Shown piece by piece: positions 6,632 through 13,592 of a DNA stretch of 13,592 bases (positions are counted from its first letter, which is position 1; each line of letters starts with the position of its first letter). The DNA comes from Candidatus Agrococcus pullicola. Its GTDB lineage: Bacteria; Actinomycetota; Actinomycetes; Actinomycetales; Microbacteriaceae. The stretch spans positions 1-13,592 of the forward strand of contig DXDC01000208.1 of assembly GCA_019115685.1 (NCBI GenBank), read 5' to 3'. The translations under genes were made by a program, and so were the position numbers. The notes under the pieces are model-generated. The model was not told the origin of the DNA, did not search any database, and saw only the letters and a program-made list of their open reading frames with translations.

Positions 6632-6658
6632 AGATGTGGTCTGATTCTGACCGCATCT
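6632..6658. promoter_or_regulatory. inverted-repeat operator between NmrA-like gene and WYL regulator
   Basis: AGATGTGGTC (6632-6641) and GACCGCATCT (6649-6658) form an inverted repeat with 10-base arms, one mismatched pair and a 7-base spacer. It fills the -35 to -10 spacing of the WYL gene, whose start is at 6672, and overlaps the presumed -35 region of the NmrA-like gene, for which TAGCGT at 6626-6621 on the minus strand is a possible -10. This is a natural binding site for the divergently encoded WYL protein. Confidence 0.6.
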
Positions 6659-6659
6659 T

Positions 6660-6671
6660 TAGGATGATGTC
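6660..6671 (+). promoter_or_regulatory. candidate leaderless -10 element of the first WYL gene
   Basis: TAGGAT (6660-6665) is followed by six bases and the ATG at 6672, which fits a leaderless transcript. AGGA in the same stretch, seven bases before the ATG, could instead act as a weak ribosome site, so the sequence does not separate the two readings. Confidence 0.4.
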
Positions 6672-7637
6672 ATGGCCGATGTCACTGAGAGAATGCTGCG
6701 CCTGCTCGCCACATTGCAGAGCGGGCAGGCGTTCACCGGGGAGGAACTATCGGCACGCCTGGAGGTGAGCCCTAGGACGCTACGGCGAGACGTCGAGCGG
6801 CTACGAGGATATGGGTACCCAGTGACTACGCGGCCAGGTCCAGGAGGTCACTACCAACTCGCCGCAGGGCAGCGGGTGCCTCCGCTCGTGCTCGATGACG
6901 AGGAGACTATTGCTGCAGTAATCAGCTTGGCCACCCTCGCCACGAACGCTCCTGCGCAGCCAGGAACTCTCGGCGACGCCGCCAGTCGTGCGTATGGAAA
7001 GATCGATGCACTCTTACCGGCACGACTACGACGCAGAGCCTTGACCCTGCGCATGAGTGTCGAAGCGGAACGGCGCATCGCGCCGAGCGTTCACGCGGTG
7101 GCACTCGGAAGTATCGGGGATGCCGTCGCCGCTCAAGAGATCGTCACGTTCGGCTATGTTGATGCGCGCGAGAACGTCAGCAGGCGCCGAGTGGAACCGC
7201 ACCGCCAGGTCTATATCGAACTGCGCTGGTACCTGCTGGGGTGGGATCTTGATCGCGAGGACTGGCGTATCTTCCGCACCGACCGTATCAGCGAGTTCCA
7301 CAGCACGGGAACGCGGTACGAGCCAAGGCCGCTCCCTGCCGACAGTGCTGTGGCATACCTGCGATCCGGGCTCGGCGAGACCTTCCACAGGGTGCGCATC
7401 ACCATCGACGCCCCAATAGCCGCCGTCGCTGACGCCCTCCGGCACGAAGATGCCCGACTGAGCTCGGTGAACCACACCCGCACCGAGGCCTTACTCGCAC
7501 TCGACTCGTGGCAACGAGTCCTGCCAGCACTGAGCTACCTCGACTCGAACTTCCGAATCGAAGCCCCACCCGACATGGCAACCGACATCACCCAGTTCGC
7601 CCGCCGACTCACCGCAGCCGTCCAAGCTCACGACTAG
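6672..7637 (+). CDS. YafY-type HTH/WYL transcriptional regulator (first copy)
   Basis: The protein has 321 residues. Residues 5-65 form a DeoR/HTH_11 winged helix (ERMLRLLATLQSGQAFTGEELSARL, then EVSPRTLRRDVERLRGYGYPV as recognition helix) and the characteristic wing GPGGHYQLAAG (56-66). A linker helix region follows, then a WYL domain around 135-215: VTFGYVDARENVSRRRVEPHRQVYIELRWYLLGWD, with the name-giving Trp-Tyr-Leu at 186-188, and FRTDRISE. The C-terminal extension (VRITIDAPIAAVADALR...) is the WCX-type capping domain. WYL domains sense ligands, including nucleic acids in some members. It is intact and is a paralogue of the second WYL protein at 11293-12255, about 40 of the first 70 residues being identical by eye. 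It probably controls the divergent NmrA-like gene and itself. Confidence 0.93.
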   Translation: MADVTERMLRLLATLQSGQAFTGEELSARLEVSPRTLRRDVERLRGYGYPVTTRPGPGGHYQLAAGQRVPPLVLDDEETIAAVISLATLATNAPAQPGTLGDAASRAYGKIDALLPARLRRRALTLRMSVEAERRIAPSVHAVALGSIGDAVAAQEIVTFGYVDARENVSRRRVEPHRQVYIELRWYLLGWDLDREDWRIFRTDRISEFHSTGTRYEPRPLPADSAVAYLRSGLGETFHRVRITIDAPIAAVADALRHEDARLSSVNHTRTEALLALDSWQRVLPALSYLDSNFRIEAPPDMATDITQFARRLTAAVQAHD

Positions 7638-7664
7638 TTAGCCATCCACCCCTGTTCTTCTGAA

Positions 7665-7683
7665 TGGACGCAGGCTACGTCCA
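7665..7683. terminator. hairpin between convergent WYL and relaxase genes
   Basis: TGGACG-N7-CGTCCA is a perfect 6-bp stem in the 65-base gap between two converging genes. It could end transcripts from both sides, but lacks a T-run on either strand, so support is only positional. Confidence 0.35.
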
Positions 7684-7702
7684 AGTCTTAGGAGGTGAAG
7701 GG

Positions 7703-10700
7703 TCAGAACCCGATTCCGCGCTCACGCGGCGAATCTGGGCCTTGACGCGAGGATGGTTCGGGCGAAGAGATCCGCCGTTGACGCTGTTCGGCTTGTTGCT
7801 GCGCGCGCGCTCGCTCGACGCGTTTGCTCTCGATGAGTTTGGCGGCATCGTTCACCGGGAGGCTGCGGAGTTTCTCACTCTCGGTACGAAGCATGGCTGC
7901 GCGTGCGCGGGCGTCGCGGGCGTTACGGTGTGGGTTGAGGGCGTGCATCCCGTACTGGTGTGCGCGAGCGTTCTCAGGCCCGTACTCGTGGGCCAAGAGC
8001 GCCAGGCGCTCGTTGCGGTGACGTTCACCGGTCGCGGTTCGTTCGGTGCGCGCAGCCTTTACAGCTTGGGCGGCTTCGCTTACGCGGGGATCGGCTTCTG
8101 CTCGCCGTTCTGCGACCTGTGCAGCCCAATCGGGTAGTGCGCTGGGGGTTCGTGGCGGTTCAGCCTCCCACGCATCGCGAAGATGTGTTCGGATGGTTGC
8201 TGCTTGGTCGCTCACAGCACGGTGCTCGTCGCGAGCCTTGCGTCGCCCGAACCGCCCAACAGTGGCGAGGCGCGCGCTCGCCGTCCTCTCTTCCTCGACG
8301 CTGGCAAGGTATGCCTCGCCGTCGCGTTCGGCTTGCTCCGCGAGAGGCGCGGTGACCTCGGCACGCACCCGCGCCGCTTCTTCCTCGGCCTGACGAAGCA
8401 CAGCGGCGTCCTTCTCCTTCTCGACCGTGTGTGCGGCTAGTTGGGCGTCGAGCCTGTTCGCGGTCTGCTCCCACCGCTCAGCCGCTCGTTCGGCACGCTG
8501 GGCCTCCCTGTCGAGTCGGACGAGTTCTTCGGTGACGCGCCGGATCGGGCCGTTTTTGACGATGCCGCGTACTGCTTCGACGGACTGTGCGGTGGCATGG
8601 TCGAGGCCGCGGTCGGCGGGGTCACGCTTCACCGCATCAACGAACTGCGCCCGCGCATCCGCCATATCCTCGGCAATGACATGCAACCGGTTGTGCTCGC
8701 GGCCTCGTGTCATACCGACGTAGACGCCTGCTGCGCTCGACGCCGCTGTGAGCATCGTGTGTGAGACGTTGACGGTTGCGCCTTGGACGCCATACGCAGT
8801 CGCGGCATAGGACAGGTGCGCGTATTCGCTCACGTACTCAGGCGGGAGGACGACGGTGCGCGGGTTTCTGCGCCCGCTGCCGGTTTCGCGGGCGTACACG
8901 GTACCGTCGTCGGTGACGTGCTGGACGATCCACTGTTGCCGGTTCGCCACGTCAAGCGCGGTGTCGTTCTTCCGCGTCTGGATCAGATCCCCCCGACCGA
9001 TAGGCAGTTCATCGCTGCCAGTCACTGTGATCGTGTCATCGACCTCACCACGCTCGACCCGTCCTGTGCGGATGCGCTCGTTCAGGGCAGCGGCTTCGTC
9101 GTTCGAGGCGACCGTAATCGCATCACCTTGGGTAGCGTGCTCCGTGATTTGGTCGCGGGCCTGCTCCTCGTCCAGGTGCAGCGTCACCAGCCCCATCGCG
9201 GTGAGCCGGTCGAACACGTCGCCGGGGTTCTCACGGTCGCGCATCGTCAACGTGAGGGCCGCGTATGCAGCGTTAGCGAACCGGTGCAGTTCAGTCATAT
9301 CGTAGGTGCGGCCTCTGATCTGGGCGGCCATGTCGAGCACACCACCCCGGCCGACGGCGGGCAACTGGGCGCGGTCGCCGACGAGCGCGATAGTTGCGCC
9401 TGCCTCGGCGGTCACAGTGAGGAGGGCGTGGGCGGTGTCTTGGTCGAGCATCCCGGCCTCGTCCACAATCACCCGCTCACCTCGCAACAGCCGCGCCTCT
9501 TTCGGCGGGCCGGTGTAGGTTCGCCCGGTGTCGGGGTCGGTGTCGCCGCGAGTGAGGCGTGTCCATACGCCGTCGCGGTTCCATCTCCATCCGTGCGCGT
9601 GCACGAGTGCTGCAACGCTCGTGGCGGGTATGCCGAGTTCGTCGTGCGCGACCTGCGCCGCGCGCAGCGTCGGCGCAACCACCCGCGATCCCCGCCCGTG
9701 CTCGGCGGAGACGTCGATGGCGGTGCGCAGCATCGTCGTCTTCCCGCTCCCCGCAGCGCCCTCTACGATCACCAACGGATCAGACGACGCAACCGCAGCA
9801 GCAGCGACCGCCTGCCCGTCATCCAGCCCCGCCGCGCGTGCGGCCTCGGTCACCTCCGGGTGGGCGGGCTCTTGCTTCGGTGTGCTGGCAGTGAGTTGGT
9901 CGCGGAGCGCGGTTTCGGCGGCGACCACGGTGAGGCTGGTCAGGTGCGCGACATGCTCCGGCATCGCCGCATCCGGTGGGAGCACGGAGAAGCAATCCGA
10001 GACCGCCAGCACGGTCGCCATCGTGATGAACTCGCGCAACTCAGCGGGGGTCGCTCGTACGCCGTGTTCGGTGGTGATGCGGGTGACGTGCTCCTGCACT
10101 GTGTGCCTCGTCCATGCCGATGATGCAGCGGCGCAGCGATCCAGCGCACGGGATGCAACCTCCTGCACCGCAAGATCATCCAACAACACCGAACGCTGCA
10201 CGGTGCGGCGTTGACGCGCAGCGGGGTCGTATCCGGCGTCGGCGAGTTCCTGCACCCACCACTGCTCATTCTTCAAGTCAGCGGGCTTCTTTCCAGGCCG
10301 TTCGTGTGTCCAGGCGATGCCTTGCAGCCGCGCTGTCATCACCGGGCCGAGCCCCTCTCCGGGATGCTGCTGCTCCCATTCGGTTTCGAGGCGGTCAAGG
10401 TTGCGTCTGATCTGGGCCGAACGCTTCGACATCACCCCGTTGAATGGCTGCAACTCCACCACCTCACCGGACACTGGGTCGAGCGTCAGGCCGTGCTTTG
10501 CGAGGGTCTGTGCGAGGTGCGGGTGCGCGGCGATGACCGCGGTGCCGAGAGCGCGGATCGCGCCCTGCTGCTTGAACAACGCCGCAGTATCGAGCGCCCG
10601 CCACTTCCCAGCCGCAAACACCCGAGTACCGATCTGCATATGGATATGCCGGTGCGGATCACCAGCCCGCGATGTCTTGTGAGTGATGCCGACGACCTGC

Positions 10701-11158
10701 ATCCGCTCGATAGACAGCACTTCCCGTTGGTCGCGCGGCCCGACCCTTGTCACCGAGTGCTGGCCAAGCCAGCGTCGAATCTCTCCCAGCGCGTCCTGCT
10801 GCGCCGCGTCCAGCGCCGCCGACACTTCGGGGTGGAGCGCGGCAGCGACCGAAAGGCTCTTGGGGGCGTTGATCGTCATCTCTGCGAACAACGGCGACCC
10901 CTTCGACCTCTCGCCGGGATTGCGTGGGGTGCCCATCGACTTGCCCGTGACAGGTTCCGTCCAGTCCACCCACCCCTCATACTCCTCAGCGGTCAGCGAA
11001 CGAGTGGAAGCGATCTCACCGTGAGAGTCGAGCACCGCGTACTCAGCCACGGCGTCGTCCGCGCCGAGGTAGTACTCGTCCGCGCGGGAGCGGTCGGCCT
11101 CGACATAGCGGCGCGCGGCAGCACCTGTGCCGCGGAACAGGATCACCCCGCCCTTCAT
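7703..11158 (-). CDS. MobF-family conjugative relaxase-helicase (TrwC/TraI-like)
   Basis: With the start at 11158 (MKGGVILFRGTGAAARRY; AGGGAGG five bases upstream) the protein has 1151 residues. The frame runs on to 11257 through a repeat region, but those extra 33 codons are not protein-like. The relaxase domain (about 1-300) carries Y18 and Y29/Y30 as candidate nicking tyrosines and the metal-binding triad in DPHRHIHMQI (H169, H171, H173). The helicase (about 440-830) has Walker A GAAGSGKTT (467-475), Walker B VIVDEAG (563-569), GDRAQLP (594-600), YGVQGAT (789-795) and YVGMTRGR (813-820). A long charged coiled coil (about 875-1050) and a basic tail follow. It nicks oriT, stays bound to the 5' end and unwinds the strand for transfer. 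No coupling protein or secretion genes are in view, so it would rely on other genes for the channel. Confidence 0.95.
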   Translation of the reverse strand: MKGGVILFRGTGAAARRYVEADRSRADEYYLGADDAVAEYAVLDSHGEIASTRSLTAEEYEGWVDWTEPVTGKSMGTPRNPGERSKGSPLFAEMTINAPKSLSVAAALHPEVSAALDAAQQDALGEIRRWLGQHSVTRVGPRDQREVLSIERMQVVGITHKTSRAGDPHRHIHMQIGTRVFAAGKWRALDTAALFKQQGAIRALGTAVIAAHPHLAQTLAKHGLTLDPVSGEVVELQPFNGVMSKRSAQIRRNLDRLETEWEQQHPGEGLGPVMTARLQGIAWTHERPGKKPADLKNEQWWVQELADAGYDPAARQRRTVQRSVLLDDLAVQEVASRALDRCAAASSAWTRHTVQEHVTRITTEHGVRATPAELREFITMATVLAVSDCFSVLPPDAAMPEHVAHLTSLTVVAAETALRDQLTASTPKQEPAHPEVTEAARAAGLDDGQAVAAAAVASSDPLVIVEGAAGSGKTTMLRTAIDVSAEHGRGSRVVAPTLRAAQVAHDELGIPATSVAALVHAHGWRWNRDGVWTRLTRGDTDPDTGRTYTGPPKEARLLRGERVIVDEAGMLDQDTAHALLTVTAEAGATIALVGDRAQLPAVGRGGVLDMAAQIRGRTYDMTELHRFANAAYAALTLTMRDRENPGDVFDRLTAMGLVTLHLDEEQARDQITEHATQGDAITVASNDEAAALNERIRTGRVERGEVDDTITVTGSDELPIGRGDLIQTRKNDTALDVANRQQWIVQHVTDDGTVYARETGSGRRNPRTVVLPPEYVSEYAHLSYAATAYGVQGATVNVSHTMLTAASSAAGVYVGMTRGREHNRLHVIAEDMADARAQFVDAVKRDPADRGLDHATAQSVEAVRGIVKNGPIRRVTEELVRLDREAQRAERAAERWEQTANRLDAQLAAHTVEKEKDAAVLRQAEEEAARVRAEVTAPLAEQAERDGEAYLASVEEERTASARLATVGRFGRRKARDEHRAVSDQAATIRTHLRDAWEAEPPRTPSALPDWAAQVAERRAEADPRVSEAAQAVKAARTERTATGERHRNERLALLAHEYGPENARAHQYGMHALNPHRNARDARARAAMLRTESEKLRSLPVNDAAKLIESKRVERARAQQQAEQRQRRISSPEPSSRQGPDSPRERGIGF

Positions 11159-11167
11159 CTCGGCCTC

Positions 11168-11189
11168 CCTCATGAGTCGCCTCATGAGG
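11168..11189. promoter_or_regulatory. doubled CTCATGAG palindrome at the relaxase ribosome site
   Basis: CTCATGAG, itself a perfect palindrome, occurs at 11169-11176 and 11181-11188, separated by TCGC. Together with one flanking pair the whole forms an inverted repeat with 9-base arms (11168-11176 and 11181-11189). On the relaxase strand it ends at the AGGGAGG ribosome site, ten bases before the ATG. It can act as an operator for a dimeric repressor or as an mRNA hairpin occluding the ribosome site. Confidence 0.55.
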
Positions 11190-11191
11190 AA

Positions 11192-11216
11192 GGTGCGCAC
11201 CACGGCCCAGCCGTGG
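11192..11216. other. palindrome plus hairpin, oriT candidate core
   Basis: GGTGCGCACC (11192-11201) is a perfect palindrome; overlapping its end, CCACGGC-CCA-GCCGTGG (11200-11216) is a perfect 7-bp stem with a 3-base loop. MobF origins such as that of R388 place a GC-rich inverted repeat next to the nick. The nick site itself is not recognisable to me. Confidence 0.4.
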
Positions 11217-11225
11217 CATACGTGC

Positions 11226-11270
11226 ATGGACTGGTGACACATGGGCTGGTGACACATGGACTGGTGTCAG
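11226..11270. repeat. 15-base tandem repeat (3 copies) upstream of the relaxase
   Basis: Three adjacent 15-base units are ATGGACTGGTGACAC (11226-11240), ATGGGCTGGTGACAC (11241-11255) and ATGGACTGGTGTCAG (11256-11270). The second unit differs from the first at one position and the third at two. A degenerate fourth follows from 11271 (TGGGGCTGCGTGAC). Each unit holds the symmetric core GTG-A-CAC or a variant. Because the period is a multiple of three, the repeats stay open in frame with the relaxase and falsely extend its frame. Iterons of this kind bind relaxases, accessory oriT proteins or replication initiators. Confidence 0.75.
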
Positions 11271-11292
11271 TGGGGCTGCGTGACGAAGAGGC

Positions 11293-12255
11293 TTATCTTG
11301 GCGGGAGGGCTCCGCGGAGCATTCTGTTTGCGTGGTGAGCGAGGTAGGCGCGGAAGTCGTCCGGTGATTCGATTGTGAACTCGATGTCGGTGAGTGTAAG
11401 GGAGAGCGCAAGCCATTCGTATGAGTCGACGTGGGCCGTGTAGCGGCATTCCTGTTCGCTGATTGGTTCGATGGTGCCGTCGATGCGGTAGAGGCGGTCG
11501 GCTGCGTGTTCTGCGCTTTCGTGGAGGGCGAGAACTACCGTGCGTTCGGGGACGCCTTGGAAGTGTGTGCGGAGGTATGCGGGGAGATCATTGGCAGGCA
11601 GCGTGCGTGGATGGAAGTGCTCGTCGCCGATCTGTAGATTGCTCATCCGGTCGAGTCGGAAGGTACGCCAGTCGCTACGGGCGCGATCCCAGGAGAAGAG
11701 ATACCAGCGTTGTTGGAGCCGCACTAGGCGTGCCGGTTCTACCTCACGTTGTGTCGTGTGGGATGTGTTGGCATGGTCGAAGCGCAGGATTCGGTGGGCT
11801 GTGATTGCCTCAGCGACAGTTTTCGCCGTGCCTGACTCAGGAAGTGTTCCGGCTGTGCTGGAGATGTCGGTCGTCGAGATGAGGGCGTCGACGGTGCGCC
11901 TGAGTTTGGGCGGCAAGATGCGGTGGATTTTTGCTTCGGCTCGTGCCGCAGAAGTCATAGTCTCCTCGCCGACCGTTGCTCCGTTGGCTGCCAGTTTCAG
12001 GCTCAGGACTGCCGCAATTGCTTCGTCGTCTTCGAGCATGAGTGGCGGGAGTGCTCGGCCTGCTACGAGTTGGTAGTGACCTCCGGGACCACGGCTGCTC
12101 TGGACGGGATACCCGAGGTTTCGGAGGAACTCGATGTCGCGTCGCAGTGTTCTGGGTGTGCTCTCGGTCGCCGTGGCCAGATCGGGCGCTGTCCATTGGC
12201 GGCCGCTCTGTAGCAACGAGAGTAAGCGCAGCATCCGCTCCCGTGGCGTCCTCAT
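11293..12255 (-). CDS. YafY-type HTH/WYL transcriptional regulator (second copy)
   Basis: The start is the ATG at 12255, fixed by AGGAGGG about six bases upstream; the frame is open far beyond, into the divergent UvrA-like gene, but that part is antisense noise. The protein has 320 residues: HTH_11 wing domain (ERMLRLLSLLQSGRQWT..., recognition region STPRTLRRDIEFLRNLGYPV, wing GPGGHYQLVAG at 57-66), WYL domain with RWYLFSWD (WYL at 184-186) and FRLDRMSN, and a C-terminal capping domain (TVVLALHESAEHAADRLYRI, ending FRAYLAHHANRMLRG). The layout is almost residue-for-residue that of the first WYL protein. It is divergent from the UvrA-like gene, with an inverted repeat between them, and is the likely controller of that gene. 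GCTCCGCGGAGC, a 12-base palindrome, lies in its last codons (11309-11320). Confidence 0.92.
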   Translation of the reverse strand: MRTPRERMLRLLSLLQSGRQWTAPDLATATESTPRTLRRDIEFLRNLGYPVQSSRGPGGHYQLVAGRALPPLMLEDDEAIAAVLSLKLAANGATVGEETMTSAARAEAKIHRILPPKLRRTVDALISTTDISSTAGTLPESGTAKTVAEAITAHRILRFDHANTSHTTQREVEPARLVRLQQRWYLFSWDRARSDWRTFRLDRMSNLQIGDEHFHPRTLPANDLPAYLRTHFQGVPERTVVLALHESAEHAADRLYRIDGTIEPISEQECRYTAHVDSYEWLALSLTLTDIEFTIESPDDFRAYLAHHANRMLRGALPPR

Positions 12256-12272
12256 GTTTGCCCTCCTGCCAA

Positions 12273-12294
12273 ACAGGTTGCGGTCAATACCTGT
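12273..12294. promoter_or_regulatory. inverted-repeat operator between second WYL gene and UvrA-like gene
   Basis: ACAGGT (12273-12278) and ACCTGT (12289-12294) form a perfect 6-base inverted repeat with a 10-base spacer, that is 16 bases between arm starts. If the UvrA-like transcript begins at 12320, the site is centred near -36, over the -35 region, which allows activation or repression by the WYL protein. Confidence 0.5.
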
Positions 12295-12307
12295 CCACAA
12301 CTGATCG

Positions 12308-12319
12308 TAGCGTTGAGAC
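12308..12319 (+). promoter_or_regulatory. candidate leaderless -10 element of the UvrA-like gene
   Basis: TAGCGT (12308-12313) is followed by six bases and the ATG at 12320. No Shine-Dalgarno is visible before this ATG, which favours a leaderless transcript. No good -35 hexamer is present where the inverted repeat lies, as is common for activator-dependent promoters. Confidence 0.45.

Positions 12320-13592
<1,273 letters not shown>

Noticed and set aside
8783..10123. Long plus-strand frame of 446 codons opposite the relaxase
   Set aside because: It is the antisense of well-recognised helicase motifs in GC-rich DNA, has Arg/Val-rich composition and matches no family I know.
11159..11257. N-terminal extension of the relaxase by 33 codons (MCHQPMCHQSMH...)
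   Set aside because: The extension is the translation of the 15-base repeats and hairpin; the family starts at MKGG and a strong ribosome site precedes that ATG.
11309..11320. 12-base palindrome GCTCCGCGGAGC as a terminator
   Set aside because: It lies inside the last codons of the second WYL gene, has no loop and is not followed by a T-run.
10211..11338. Plus-strand frame of 375 codons opposite the relaxase N-terminus
   Set aside because: It is antisense to the relaxase catalytic motifs and crosses the repeat array; codon use looks like a shadow frame.

Overview
The window is GC-rich (about 60%) chromosomal or element-borne DNA of an actinobacterium. The evidence is short intergenic gaps, ATGA start/stop overlaps, likely leaderless starts, actinobacterial protein styles (WYL regulators with GPGGHYQL, DUF3224, Streptomyces-like chloramphenicol phosphotransferase) and an actinobacterial MobF relaxase beginning MKGGV-LFRGTGAAAR. 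A Micrococcales host such as Microbacteriaceae is plausible, but that is inference.

Left part (1-5008): the 3' part of a streptothricin-acetyltransferase-like GNAT enzyme (+); a DUF3224 gene overlapping a chloramphenicol-phosphotransferase-like kinase (-); a three-gene operon (-) of a small PH-like protein, an ABC ATPase and an ABC-2 permease, each pair joined by a 4-base overlap; divergent from it a winged-helix regulator (+) with a palindromic operator candidate in the 75-base gap; then a small P-loop kinase-like gene (-). Middle part (5009-7637): a gene-poor stretch with a DnaA-box-containing palindrome, a decayed AraC-family regulator, an NmrA-like NAD(P)-binding protein (-) and a divergent HTH/WYL regulator (+), with a strong inverted repeat between the last two.

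Right part (7638-13592): a complete MobF relaxase-helicase (-) with no coupling-protein or type IV secretion gene in view. Upstream of it lies a 134-base spacer packed with a 15-base tandem repeat, two hairpins and a doubled CTCATGAG palindrome at the ribosome binding site; this is the best oriT and relaxase-control candidate. Next is a second WYL regulator (-), paralogous to the first, and divergent from it a UvrA-like ABC protein (+) that lacks the UvrB-binding domain and runs off the window end.

Read as a whole this is an accessory, mobilisation-linked region with several small regulator-plus-effector modules whose families are often tied to antibiotic modification, export or target protection (GNAT, CPT-like kinase, ABC-2 exporter, UvrA-like protein). 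Each module carries its own regulator or coupled partner. Actual substrates cannot be read from the sequence.
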